Positions 46,031 through 61,339 of a stretch of 64,000 nt of DNA are shown piece by piece; position 1 is the stretch's first letter, and every line of letters begins with the position of its first letter. Below the pieces are notes generated by a model that saw only the letters and a list, made by a program, of their open reading frames with translations, was not told where the DNA came from and ran no database searches. Location of the stretch: assembly GCA_963573385.1 (NCBI GenBank), contig CAUYLG010033023.1, positions 1-64,000 of the forward strand, in the 5' to 3' direction. The stretch comes from Cacajao melanocephalus. Lineage: Eukaryota > Chordata > Mammalia > Primates > Pitheciidae. A program made the translations under genes and the position numbers.

Positions 46031-49000
46031 CTTTAATCCAGCGCTTAGATTTGTGTGCCAGCTAGCTGAGCAGTCTTCTGTGGTGTGTGAGAAGAAATGA
46101 TACCTGCAAAGAAATGGTGATGTGGCTCATGGGTGAGAAAAAATATCCTGTGCATGCTTGAGGTGGGGCATCTGCAGCATGGAGTTATCCAGATTGAAAT
46201 AAAACTATCCATCGCACCTGCTACTGAAATCAGAATTCAACCAAAGAGACTGATATCAGTTCTAGAGACACCTGAGAAAAGTACTTGGTGATCTTAGCAA
46301 AGTGCTCTGTGGCAAATAAACTATAGAATACACCTTGAATGGTCATTGCCATTCCACAACTTCTATGAGTCCTGTGATGAATTGAATTGTGATTTAAATG
46401 TGACTCTCTAATAATGTACACTTGATACCATCTCAACCTCTGCAGCAAGAGTAGGGTTTGATATACCTCGAAACATATGAATATGATCTGAATCATACTA
46501 GAACTCTCTACATACGGCATGTCCCTCAGAAGCTGATGTAGTGTTACTATGATATGTAACTGTATAGTATTATTATTTACAAAAGAATGGTAAATATATG
46601 GCATGCATTCCCCATAGTCTTGCTTTCCAGGGAACAGAATGCCTAACCACTCGGTTAAGGTATACTTCATCCGTGGAGTCCAAGAAGAGACCTCAGAATG
46701 CTTCTCAACGCTGCTCCAAGCTGGTATCTGAGTTACAGTCTATTGTCAATTTAGTATAATATCATTTCTTATTTTATTATAATAATCAAATTTACTCAAC
46801 CCCAAGTGCTTCATCAAAAACTCCACAAGCACTAGAACATCCAATAAATTGCCAAAGTTCGTATGTTGACAGTAGCGTTTGGTAATAAAACTAAGATGAC
46901 CCTTACCATGCATTAGACCTGTTTACAGAGCTTGCATGTCACAACAAAACAAAGACTAATAATGCTAGTAAACCTTGTGTTTACACTAATGCCACAAGTT
47001 CATAAGACTGAAATAGAGCTTGAGAGCCCAAATTGCAGTACAGGCCATCCTCACTTTACACAGTTCATTGGAACTGTATCCTGACTTTGCACAGTTCTAT
47101 GGTCACTGAGATTTAATCTTCATTAACAGCAAACCATGCAAAGAAAAGGCACAATTGTGATGTGCGTGCACTTCAGTTAACAGAGTGCTCGGAAGAGGAA
47201 GGACTTCCTGTGTATAATTTAATTCAAAAATGGTCAGAGTTACAGCATAATAATCTGGCTCCGTGTCTTCTATGCTTTCAGCTTCAGTATCTTGCAGCGC
47301 ATGAAATCTGGGGCCAGGTTTACTGACTGGTGTTGTACTCTGTAATAGGTCTGCCATCCATTTATTTAAGCACAGATTCTCTTCAAATTGCTGGGGAGAG
47401 GACATACTCCACTATCTGCAAAAGCGCTTGAATTATTCGTACCAGCTGTTATTTTCATCTTTTTGAAAATAAGGTCGCATTTTTATTGACAGAATATCTT
47501 GATTCAAAGTACGAGCAAAAACAGGGAAAATAAAAGCATGCCTTGAACAGCAGTTCAGTATAGGGGCAGCAGCTATTTTGGTCTAGCACCATTCTAAAGT
47601 GCACAGCATTCAAGCAGCAAATCCTAAAAAAAAAAAAAAAATGAACATCATTCACTGATCTTTAATGAAATTAATTTAATATTTCTGTAGTTACTGATAG
47701 GTATATTTTACAACAGAAGCTGCCGTTTAAAAAACTTTACGCTTTGCAAATAAGCTTGGAGACTTGTGGAGTTAGAACAAAAAGAGCAGTTATTTTTAAG
47801 TATGTTTATCAAAATGTTGCTATTGAGTTTCAGTTTCTGCTCCTGTCTATTGTCTGTGGCATTGCTAATTGCCATTTTTACTTGCCAGTACCATTCTCTC
47901 AGCTTTCAAAAATGTTCAGTCTCCCAAATATGATGCCTACAAGTACAACTCATTCTGCTGTAAATATAAAAGTATCAGTGATTTTAGAACTGGAAGGATC
48001 CATTTTAAAAATCAACTTGTCCAGTTTTCTCATTTAAAATATGAGGTAACTGATACCCAAGATATGAAATGATGTGGCGATGTTTCACAACTTTAGAAGT
48101 AAACTCTGTCTTTCAGATCTTTTATTCTGGAGTGTAACATTAGAATAGTATCACCAGCATATAGATAATTCCTGGGAGAAAACGTGGAAAATCAAAAGAC
48201 TTGCTTTCACAGGCAGATTTCTGAGTAATTTCCTCCATCTTTATTTCTTTTATTGTTATTACAATATGTTGTTACAATGAAGAAAAATTTCAGGAAAAAT
48301 AAAATAGAAGCAAATTGCAAACAATTAGATTTACCAGTTTGTCATGAAAAATAACATATTTAACATATGTTTCTCCAGATAAAGCAGCCTGGAGGAAAAA
48401 CACATTTGAAGGAACAGCAAGAAAGAAGTATTTTTCTGACTCAGGCCTTGCCCACAGGATTGCAAGAAATTTAGCCTCCTTTAAATTCTTCCCAACTAGT
48501 TCAGAAAGTCATTTTCTGGGGCTCTTCATGCAAGTACATATTCTCATTCCTTAGCTTCCATCATCAGCCTATCAATTCTTACTCTCTGTGCTCTGCCATT
48601 TCTCCTCTGGGTCAAGTACTGAAACACCCCAGGCCTTCTATCAGGAGAGAAATTTGAGAATCAGAAAGCACTGATGGAGATAGTGCCATGCATCCTGGAT
48701 GGCTGAGTCCTGCTTATTCTCTGCTAACGTGGGCACCCCTTAGCAAAGGGTCACGGCAAGGAGTTACTTGCTCCATAGCAGGGTACACATTTGTAATATT
48801 TACCTGAGGGATAAAGTCCCAAGTCCTGGTGGTGGGAAGATCTTACCCCATATAAATCAGATAGAGCACGCTTTCAGAGGAACACAAACTTAAGGTGGGG
48901 TAGATTTGCTCATAAGCCACTTGGAGGTCAGCTGACCTTATTCCCTGTTGTCAGTGAGATCAAAGTGGTCACAAAGCATCCATCTTCTCCTCCACTTGAG

Positions 49001-49678
49001 GGACAAGAGTCCACATTTGATTCTCTTGGAGCCATAGGCTCAGGAAAGCAATGCACTGCCACCTGAAGAATGAGAGTTTGCAAATCCTGGGGAAGGCCGT
49101 CAGCAGTCCTTTTGCAGATAGGTCTAATGGGGTTTTGAGGGACCTGTGGGGTCACCAGACTGAGAGAGACCTTGAGTTTCGAGTGGAAATGGAGAAAGAT
49201 GAGAGGAATGGAAGAGACAGAGGACATTGAGAGTGAGAGGGTAATCCCCTGAAGCACTCCCTGAAGATTTACACTGTGAGATCTTTCCTCTCCTAGGAGG
49301 AAATAATTAGGTGAGGTCCTTAGTTCTTGTCTTCCCATCTGGCACTACTTCTGGTGGCTTTCCTGGCTCTTCGATAAAATAGCAGCTTCATCTTCATCTG
49401 ACTCATGTGTGTCTATGCTGCAGAAAATGGCAGTTTTCCATACTTGGGAAGCACTCAACACGTGCTTCCTGATTGCCCAGGTAGTCGAAAGAGGCCCCTC
49501 TCTTGTGCTCAATGGAAGAAGGAGGTAACTTGACTCTTTGACTCCTTCACAACACAGCTTCCCTAGCCTTTGCCCCACACCGAGCCCAGAGAGAAGGTCA
49601 CACTGTACTACTCCAGGAGGGCCATTCAGATCCAACATCACATGCAAAGCGTCCCCTGTCAGTATGAAATGTGGATTC
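46031..49678. other. Intergenic DNA, 3.6 kb without a recognised element
   Basis: No Alu, L1 or LTR was recognised. An (A)16 run lies at 47626-47641, and a short segment at about 47985-48060 ('gaactggaagga' and 'atatgaggtaactgatacc') may be an ancient SINE relic. Open frames at 47103-47405 and 48928-49338 (both minus strand) resemble nothing I know. The part from 48.6 to 49.7 kb is GC-richer than its neighbours. Confidence 0.4.
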
Positions 49679-49720
49679 ATTTGTGTTGCTCTGTGGAGAG
49701 TACTATCAACTTAGTGGTTT

Positions 49721-50069
<349 letters not shown>

Positions 50070-50381
50070 AATGTGTTATCTTACAGTTCTGGAGGTCCGA
50101 CATCCGAAATCATTTTCACAGGGGGGAAATCAAGGTGTCAGAAAGCTCACTTTCCCTCTCAAGTCTCTAGGGAAGAATTCATTTCCCTGCTTGCTTACAG
50201 CTACTTGGGGCTGCCTGCATTCTCTGCTTCCACAAAAAAGCCTAGCATCCTCCTTTCTCTCTGACCTCTGCTTCCATCCTTACACCTTCTCATTCTGACC
50301 CTGATCCTCCTGCCTTCCTCTTATAAGGACGCTTGTGATTCTATTGGATTTATCTAGATAATCCAGGATAATCCCTCTCTC

Positions 50382-51121
<740 letters not shown>

Positions 51122-51254
51122 GCCAGCAACTAAACATCCTTTGTTTAATCATTTTCACAAAACCTATCTTACCATTCAAGGTGGCACATTCACAGGTTTG
51201 GGGTTTTTAGATGTGGATATCCTAGGAGGGACCATTATTCAATCTACCATAAAG

Positions 51255-52893
51255 TGCAGATACTTGTGGAAGTCCCAGGCAGGGATCCCTTGTTCTGTGC
51301 ATGAGTCTTGATTTATAAAGCTAACTGAGTGTTAGTATGGAGAGGTCAGTGCCATGAAGAGAAAGCTTGATGTTGCTTGCAGTTTCACTAGAAAAGCAAG
51401 GCATGGCATCCTCAAGGGCCATGGGAAAGGCACCAGTGTTCATCAGGAGGCAGAAGCAGGAGGAAGGGGGCAATCCTGAACCACAGTCTTTGCTGGGGTG
51501 TCCCTGGGAAAGGCAAGGCACGGTCAAGTAAACTGTTTAGGGTTGGCTAGTTTGGATAATTCCAACAGGCTTTAGGCTAGAAGAGTGGTTTCTGGTTGTC
51601 TGGTACATGGCCCTGGATGATTAAGACAGAAGAATATTGCTTCCTGCAATATATAGAATGGAGAAGGGAAAGCTCTGGACTGGCAAGTTTGTATATTTAA
51701 AGCTTTTGCATATTAAAGCTCTGCACTCGTGTGTTTGCATATTTAAAACTCACTTTTCTAGCTGAGTTCTTTGTTGTTCCTAAGAATTGGCTAGCCCCAG
51801 GCAGGCCAGTCTGTCCCCAAACAAAAAGATTTTTAAAAATATAAAAACATCATAATATACAAAAAATACAAAAATCTGATTAATACGCCCCTCCACCAAT
51901 GTTGGGACAAACCGAAGGCCAGACTCTGCCCTTGGGCCAGTATGATTCCATTTCTCACATATTGGACTCCTAGGTCCATCATCCTAGTCTTCTCACCTGC
52001 TGAAATGAGGGTTGCGTTCTGTGCCTGTATTTTTTCCACTATCATAATATGGATCCCAGAAACATATACCTTCCACTGTTCCCAGAGAAGTCTGAGTAGT
52101 AGACTTCTGTCACTAATCAATTGTATGACAGATCTCACAACTCCTTCACTTTATCTTTCCTTAGGATGATTTCTTTACTTAGAGGCTGTTTCCTGTGCAG
52201 AGAGAACACTTAAAGATCAGCCACACAAGACATATTAAAAAGTCCATGTGTCTGAATCCTGAAGATGGGCACACATGAAGCCCTTGAGCTAAGATCCTAA
52301 TGCCATCATCTTAATTCAAGAGAAAATTGCTGAGGCTGAAAACATAAACCTGAGGATATAAACTTTTTCAGTAAGTAACTAATAACTTTGGATGAGGGGT
52401 GAGATTAAATGAACCCTACTTGATATCAATTACAGTAAATTTTTTATCTTAATGATGCAATTTGGAAAAATTATGCCCGGCATTATGTAAATGTAAACTT
52501 TTTCAATAATATAAAGCATTTATTCTACTAAAAATTTTAATTACATTAAGATAAATAGAAAGCAGATTTGTCAAGACAAGATCAGCATGAATAGTGATAT
52601 TACTATTAATAAATACTAATAAGATCCTCCCATGAATAATGAATGTTGTGCTCTATTCTCACAGCCAGGTTGGCTCAAGAACAAACTGGGAGGCTGAGGG
52701 AGAGCCACATCTATCCTAATTCATTTTCTAACTCCTACTCATTCAAGCTTAAGATGGAGTGGCTGAATAGACATTATCTCTTATTGTTATTTTAAACATG
52801 ATATAATATAAAAATCATCGTGAAGGAAAATAGCTGGAACATTAACTTCAAACCTAGACTCCCAGTAGAGTTTATTTTTTGCCAACCCTTTAT
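51255..52893. other. Intergenic DNA, no recognised element
   Basis: The part 51270-51850 is GC-richer and ends in repeated 'gcatatttaaa' motifs (51690-51755). It may be an old LTR, but I could not assign it. The rest is AT-rich and unrecognised. Confidence 0.4.
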
Positions 52894-52919
52894 CTACACA
52901 CACACACATATACACACAC

Positions 52920-52964
<45 letters not shown>
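52894..52964. repeat. (CA)n then (GA)n compound microsatellite
   Basis: CA units (52897-52920, interrupted by ATAT) are followed by about 20 GA units (52925-52964). The long purine-pyrimidine GA run could form a triplex; probably polymorphic. Confidence 0.93.
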
Positions 52965-52966
<2 letters not shown>

Positions 52967-53206
52967 TTTCAGTTTCATTACAGGGCTAAGGAGAACTCTG
53001 GTCTTGCAGAGAGGATACATATAATAGAGATTGCAGACACACTAAAGATTTAGAGTAGATTGAAACAGAAAGCTGCAGCTCAATTGTCAGTTTAAAAATA
53101 AGAGATTGGAAAATATCTCTGATTAGTAATAAGTAAGATCCCAAATTAAGAAAAGGACCTCTCCATGAAGACTACACTTTGCAGGAAAAACACATAATCA
53201 GAAAGC

Positions 53207-53233
53207 AAAAAAAAAAAAAAAAAAAAAAAAAAA
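53207..53233 (+). repeat. (A)27 homopolymer
   Basis: Uninterrupted run of 27 A. No retroelement could be recognised directly upstream, so its origin as a tail is unproven. Confidence 0.9.
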
Positions 53234-53453
53234 TTACACCAACCAGAAGAAATTGAAAATGATACCAGAGATGTTATTCTTTCATCTTTCATTTGAGAAA
53301 ACTCAAGATGATATTGGCAACCACAATACAGGTGGAACATCCAAACTTGGAAACAGTTTGTGATGCTGCCATGATGCCACAAGTGGAAAATCCCACATGT
53401 GACCTCTTGTAATGGGTTAAAGTCAAAACACAGTTAAAACTTTGTATCTTGAT

Positions 53454-53726
53454 CAGAGATTTTGTCACCACCGGGCCAGCCTTACAAGAGCTCCTGAAAG
53501 AAGCGCTAAACATAGAAAGGAACAACCAGTACCAGCCACTCCAAAAACATACCAAATGGTAAAGAGCATCGACACAATAAAGAAATTGCATCAACTACTG
53601 GGCAAAACAACCAGCTAGCATCAAAATGGCAGGATCAAATTCACACATAACAATATTAAACTTAAATATAAATGGGCTAAATGCCCCAATCAAAAGACAC
53701 AGACTGGCAAATTGGATAGAAAGTCA
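53454..53726 (+). mobile_element. Internal L1 fragment (ORF1 end, spacer, ORF2 start)
   Basis: About 270 bp spans the ORF1 C-terminus, the inter-ORF spacer and the first about 34 codons of ORF2, with its start ATG at about 53626. It has neither an L1 5' end nor a 3' end nor a tail, so it is not an ordinary truncated insertion. Confidence 0.85.
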
Positions 53727-56700
53727 TTTTATTCACAGTTACAAAAATATTGGATTGGCCTATACGTAAGATTATATCTGTTCATAAAGTCTACCTAGAT
53801 TAGCTGAACCAGTAAAATCAATCAAGGATTAAAATTAATACTTATATATAGGCACAATCTAAGTTGGTTGATTACTATTGAAATATAAATCCCCATTGTC
53901 CTTGTGACTCCAGCCTTGAGAAAATTTGAGAGCTCCTGGGAGGCTGAAGAAAACTGGTTAATATTGGTAAAGTGGTGGAGAACAAGAAGCCAAACACTTT
54001 ACTGGCAACCATTTGTTTGATCCACAGCGATGTGTGATTTGAAGTGAAGCTGGTGTTGAAGTGTTTCGCATCAAAAGTCTCGTCTTCCAGATATCAGTGT
54101 GATAAGCCAAATTGATGGAAGCAGAAAAGGTTTGAGAAGATTTCAAAATGGTACCAGGGCCCTCAGCAAATTAGACTCAGCTTAGCCTCAAACTAAGGAG
54201 GAATGAGACCTAACTGAAAACACTATTTGAGCACAGCGGCTCCAAATATTGAGTGGTAAAATAAGGTCTGAAGGCCAATTTCCTCCTTGTGTGCCTGAAA
54301 GGCTACAGTTACACAGAAACATTAGGAACAAAGAAAAATCATGTTTGAAAATAGCAAAATTTTTAACAGACCTGAATAAGAAGTGAAGAAAAAACTTCCA
54401 GGGGAGCCTCCAGTGGCTCAGAGAAAACACCAGAGTAGTCAGGATTGACAACTGTTTATGCTTTTCTAAGAGTTTGCAGCACTTAAAGGGTAATGCTTTC
54501 CTGGAACAGACATTCACTTTCTTAAAATTCAAAGCTCATATAGGGTTCTTTGCTTTGCCCTCTCTTCCAAATCATACAGAGTAACCCAATCCTAGTTATA
54601 TTATAATGTAATATGATACCAGAAAATTGCTGTTCTCCATTAATTTTATTCAAGTGTCCAAGTGTTCATCTAGCACTTCTTAAATATTTGATAAATTCTT
54701 CCCAAGAAACTAGAATATGTTTTTTCCTGTCTGTATCTGTATCTCCCTCTGTCATTGCAGGTACCTGTAAATATACACACCCAAATATGTGTATGTTTGC
54801 ATATGTGAATCCCACTACCCAAAGACCACCAGAAACATATCTAATTCAGTCAAACACATTTATTATATTAATTTGCTACAGTAAGGAAAATTATGCATCA
54901 TGGAAATTGTGGGGAGGGAATTAAGTAAGAGAGACTTAGGATTATTATAAATTTAGTCTTATGCTGGGTAATTTGGGGGAAAGTTATAGGAACTATTGGT
55001 TTGTTTGGGATTGGGTACTGTCAGGTAGTAGAACTAATTTGTATTTGAGTATCCTATAAATTTGTCTAGGAGGTGGGAGATGCTAAGTTGGGCTGGAATT
55101 GTCACTGGAGAAGAATTAGTAGTCATTCCTATTTGCCAGGAGAGAAGGATATTTTTCATTGTGGTGTCTGCATTTGTGCTGTGTTGTCTTGTTTCATTAT
55201 GGTGACCGAATGAGCTCATCTGATGCTAACATTCTCTGAAATTGTTAATGCCCAGTAGGCATAAACCACAGTACAGTTGTGAGTTGCCAAGCTGGCTACA
55301 AGCTATCAGCAGCTATGCAATTTTTTTCTCAGCAGCTATATTCTTTATCATAAGCACTACCTAATTAAATTTTAAAGTCACAGTAGCTTAATTAATAACT
55401 ACTTAATGTAGAATGGATAAATCTGAGACGAGTATTATAAGCAAGTAAGAAGGGACTTTATAATTACCTAACAGATTGGTAGCACTATGCTTAGTCAAAT
55501 GGATAGATATGAACATACAGTAAGGGATGCTGCAATAATGTTTTGCTGTACATTTTGTGAAACATTGAAGTATAATTTTTAAAGACACAATTTAAAAAGA
55601 AAAGTAAAGCAAATTAAAAACACATTATTAGGCTTTGAGGACTTTAGGATCTGTTAAAAATCCTAATTAGCCACTAATTTAAGGTGTAAGATTTTTGAGT
55701 AGATCAAGATAATGTGTAAAGACTGCTTTAGACATTTGATATGCAAATAGAAGGCATTCTTTTCTTTTTAAATATTAAATGCAGTCTATTCGTTTTCAGA
55801 CTGGGGTTGGGGGAAGACTAATGTTATGTAAAGTTGAACTTTTTTTAAGTTTAGAATTCAGTTCTATTTCAATGATTTGGATGAAACTTTAAAAATTATG
55901 TAATTTAAAAGCAAGTCAGTCTGGTAAATTAAAACTATCAGCAACAGGAAAATGTAGATTCTCCCCAATATTTCTACATTTATCTTATGGGTGAGTTTTA
56001 GCCATTTCTCCTTATACAGTTTCATGAAAGCTTTATGTTATAACCATGAAATAGACTTATTAAACCCTAGGATTAGAGTGTATCACATGTCATGCAGATA
56101 GCTGCCAAGGAGTAGCCATAGGAAAAAAAATAATTTGCAGGGCACCTTGTGGTAGCATAACTTTAAATATTTCCTCATCCTGCCTCCAAAGGTAAAAGTG
56201 AAGAGAAATTACTGGAAGTTACTGGCAAAAAGTAGCATGTTATACTTACAGGATATGCTTGAAAGTTCTGTCTAAAAAGGACAACAACAAAAGTTAGTTT
56301 TATAATTTCTTGGGTAATGTCTTAGAAACTCTATTGCAATATGGGTTTTGTATGTATGTTAATTAAGTTACACTTAAACTATGGGATATATACATTGCTG
56401 AAACTTTTTGAGCAACAATATCTGGCAGAAAACAGAAAACCTTATATTTTCTTTTGTCATGGTTCCCTCCTCATCATCCTAATTTTGATGATTTTTTTAT
56501 AAAATTAATCATCCTTATATACTCACATATATGTACATGTTGTCATTATGGCATGATACTATGATACCATCTATTTTAATCTTTTGGCTATGCCAGCAAA
56601 ATATAAATTATGGTCTTAGAAGTTCAATGCCCCTGTGAACCTATAACCTTCTGATTTGATCTGCTTCCCCTGAAGGTTCAGTGTCTTTTCAGACTCTTAA

Positions 56701-56892
56701 TGACATTTCTAAATAGAGGGAGTTTAAGGAAGACTAAGTAAAAAGTCAGCAACTTAGAAACAGAATTTGCAGTGCACCTATCATTAAATGATATTCATTT
56801 AATCAGAACTTCAACCATTGATTTATGTCTTTTGCTGTGCAATTTCAGCTAGCTGATAGTACCTGGTTCTTTTCCACCATCAAAATCCTCTT
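53727..56892. other. Intergenic DNA, 3.2 kb without a recognised element
   Basis: AT-rich, especially after 55.3 kb. No repeat, RNA gene or coding region was recognised. The frames at 54188-54532 and 54613-54924 show no family features. Confidence 0.4.
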
Positions 56893-57475
<583 letters not shown>

Positions 57476-57957
57476 CTAACCCTGCCCCCACCTGGTGGTC
57501 TTTCTTTACTCACCCTGGTAGCCAAAGACAAAAGTCATAATCTCTTGGGAGCTCTATGGCCCTGACCACCACCAGAGAAACCTGAATACATAACCCGGTG
57601 TCCCCAGGGCAAGTTGGCAACCTCCCTATAAGACTGCAGCTGATGTCTTCTAGAAACCGCCACTTCCTGGCTGGAGACCAACCAAAACAAAACAAGTGCA
57701 CTAAACAAAAACACAAGCAAGGACCCTTACAGAGTCCAATTCACTCCGCTACTACCTCCACCGGAGCAAATGCTGGTATCCATGGCTTCAAGAACTGAAG
57801 ACAGATATCATCACAGGACTCTTTCCCCAGCACCAGCCCAGTAGCTCCGTTCGGTGACTAGGCCCACAAGAGCAAAAACAGTCACTACAGTTCGGCTCTC
57901 AGGAAGCCCCATTCTTAGGGGAAGGGGGAGAACAGCACATCAAGCGAACACCTCATG
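57476..57957 (+). mobile_element. L1 5' UTR fragment (plus)
   Basis: A GC-richer segment typical of primate L1 5' UTR ('cacctggtggtctttcttta', 'cataatctcttgggag', 'cttaggggaagggggagaac'). It starts and ends inside the UTR, and at 57958 the sequence switches to ORF2 on the opposite strand. Confidence 0.8.
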
Positions 57958-58551
<594 letters not shown>

Positions 58552-59655
58552 TTTTTTTCTCTTTTTTCTTTTATTATTACATTTTAAGTTCTGGGGTACA
58601 TGGGCAGAAGGTGCAGGTTTGTTACATAGGTATGCATGTGCCATGGTGGTTTGCTGCATCCGTCAACCAGTCATCTCCATTAAGTATTTCTCCTAATGCT
58701 ATCCCTCCTCCCCTACCATTCCACCCCTCAGTAGGCCCCAGTGTGTGATGTTCCCCTCCCTGTATCCACGTATTCTCATTGCTCAACACCCACTTATGAG
58801 TGAGAACACGTGGTGTCTGGTTTTCTGTTCTTGTGTCAGTTTCCTGAGAATGAAGGCGTCCAGCTTTATCGATGTCCCTACAAAGGATACAAACTCATTT
58901 TTTTTATGGCTGCATAGTATTCCATGCTGTATATGTGCCACATTTTCTTTATCCAGTCTACCATTGATGGGCATTTGGGTTGGTTCCAAGTTCTTGCTGT
59001 TGTGAACAGTGTCACAATGAACATACATGTGCATGTGTCTTTATAATAGTGATTTATAATTCTTTGCATATATACCCAGTAATGGGATTCCTGGGTCAAA
59101 TGGTATTTCTATTTCTAGACCGTTGAGAAATTGCCACACTGTCTTCCACAATGGTTGAACTAATTTACACTCCCACTAACAGTGTAAAAGCATTCCTATG
59201 TCTCCACATCCTCTCCAGTATCTGTTGTCTCCTGATTTTTTAATGATTACCATTCTAACTGGTGTGAAATGGTATCTCAATGTGGTTTTGATTTGCATTT
59301 TTCTAATGACCAGTGATGATGAGCTTTTTTTCATGTTTGCAGGCTGCATAAATGTCTTCTTTTGAGAAGTATCTGTTCATATCCTTTGCCCACTTTTTGA
59401 TGGGTTTGTTTTTTTCTTGTAAATCTGTTTAAGTTGTTTGTAGATTCTGGATATTAGCCATTTGTCGGATGGGTAGATTGCAACAATTTTTTCCCATTCT
59501 GTTGGTTACCAGTTCACTCTAATAACAGTTTCTTTTGCTGTGCAGAAGCTCTTAAGTTTAATTAGATCCCATTTGTCTATTCTGGCTTTTGTTGCTATTG
59601 CTTTCAGTGTTTTAGTCATGAAGTCCTTGCCTATGCTTATGTCCTTAACGGCAAT
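58552..59655 (-). mobile_element. L1 3' end (minus), 5'-truncated
   Basis: Tail complement at 58552-58580, 3' UTR, and ORF2 from about codon 1030 to the C-terminus. It is followed at 59656 by ORF1 sequence on the plus strand, which makes it a candidate 5' inversion. Confidence 0.88.
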
Positions 59656-59895
59656 GCCTAGGTTCAGAACAGAATGGGGGCCAATATTCAACATCCTTAA
59701 AGAAAGAACTTTCAACCCAGAATTTCATATCCAGCCAACCTAAACTTCATAAGCGAAGGAGAAATAAAATCCTTTACAGAAAAGCAACTGCTAAGAGATT
59801 TCATCACTATTAGGCCTGCCTTACAAGATCTCCTGAAGGAAGCACTAAGCATGGAAAGGAACAACCACTATCAGCCACTGCAAAAACGTAACCAA
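59656..59895 (+). mobile_element. L1 ORF1 C-terminal fragment (plus, inverted relative to neighbour)
   Basis: About 235 bp coding for the ORF1 C-terminal domain ('gggggccaatattcaacatc', 'ctgccttacaagatctcctg', 'ggaacaaccactatcagcc'). It ends near the ORF1 stop and lies head-to-head with the minus-strand L1 3' end. Confidence 0.87.
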
Positions 59896-61012
59896 AATTT
59901 TATAATGCAAATCTCCTTTCATTTGCAAATTTCCTAAAGAGGAAATTAATATTTTCTCACAAGTACTAAATAAGTCAGAATAAACATTTAAATAATATTT
60001 ATTTGCAGACATGACAAATGTTAGTTTAATCCATACGTTTCCCTTTGGCCCTTTTCATATCAAATCTATTTTATATATAAAAAGTTACAATATCTTTTCT
60101 CTGCATTCTCAATGTGCATCAAGAGGATAGTAAACTGGATGAAATCAAGTTATTAGGAAATGAGAAGGAACAATGTGAGGTGGAAAATATATATATTTAC
60201 ATAGCTTTTAAATGAAAGAGATGATCATAAAATGAGTAATACCAATATCTTCAATGTATGTGTAGTGAATGGAGCATCAGATACTTAGTAAAGTGTAATA
60301 AATAAAGTAAAAAACAAACCAAAGAAATTTTTAAGAAATAGGAGAAAAAGGATAAGTAGAAATATATTGAACAATTAGAAGATGAATGCCAAGATCAAGT
60401 GATTCCATAAACTTACAATTGTAGAAGCAGCAAACAGAGAAAATGGAGATGAAGCAATAATGAAAGAAATAAAGGGATATTTAGGAGCCTCATAGATGTG
60501 CAGATTGACATAAGCAAAAAAATTAAATTAGAATAACATTAAGACAGCCTAGTGTCTAAGTCTGATATTTTCTCAACATTAAGAATAAAACATAGAACTT
60601 AAAAAGATATCTGAGATCAATATTTGCCTGCAAAGTAATTAAACTAAGGCTAATCTAGGATGTTTTTTAGGATATATTCCAGAAGACAATGATCAATCTA
60701 CACAGTTTCTTGAAAAGTGATTTGGGTCAGTCTGAATAACACTGCTTTGCCAAATGGAAAGAAATATAGTGTTAGCTACATAAGAGCTTAGAAATGAATA
60801 GTAAATATATGGTAGTAAAAATATATAAAATTTTATATATATAAAAATATATAAAACTTGAAAGATACAGGTGAAAAGAGAAACATATAATACATATACT
60901 TTAAAATATAATTAATATAAATGAAAAATTTAACCACTTAATGAATGTAGAATAGAAAGATAATAAACTCCAGAAAGCAGACCCTCTCCCAGTAAAAATA
61001 TAAAGTAGAAAT
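59896..61012. other. AT-rich intergenic DNA, no recognised element
   Basis: Very AT-rich. Contains the 20-bp perfect palindrome ATATATAAAATTTTATATAT at 60821-60840. Nothing else recognised. Confidence 0.45.
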
Positions 61013-61339
61013 TAATAAAAGAGGCCAGGCACCACGGCTCACACCTGTAAACCCAGAACTTTGGCAGGCTGAGGTGGGTGAATCGCTGGACCCCTGGAGT
61101 TTGAGGTCAGCCTAGGCAATATGCGGAAACGTCACCTAAACAGAAAAAAAATTAAAAAATTATGTTGGCATGGTGGCGTGTGCCTGTAGGCCCTGTTACT
61201 TGTGAGGCTGAAGCAGGAGGACTACTTGAGCCCATGAGGTCAAGTCTGCAGTGAGCAATGATCTTGTCACCATACTCTATCCTGGGCAACAGAACAACTC
61301 TGTCTTAAAGAAAAATAATAATAATAAATAATAAAAGAG
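61013..61339 (+). mobile_element. AluJ with 11-bp TSD
   Basis: The Alu spans 61024-61328 and is strongly diverged (J type). Flanks TAATAAAAGAG at 61013-61023 and 61329-61339 are identical. The tail has turned into an AAT trinucleotide run. Confidence 0.9.

Noticed and set aside
47103..47405. 100-codon minus-strand frame
   Set aside because: No recognised domain. I could not link it to a transposase or a known gene, so it is not listed as a CDS.
48928..49338. 136-codon minus-strand frame
   Set aside because: No recognised family; low-complexity Ser/Leu stretches and no supporting signals.
53207..53233. (A)27 as the tail of a processed pseudogene
   Set aside because: No upstream transcript-like sequence or TSD could be recognised.
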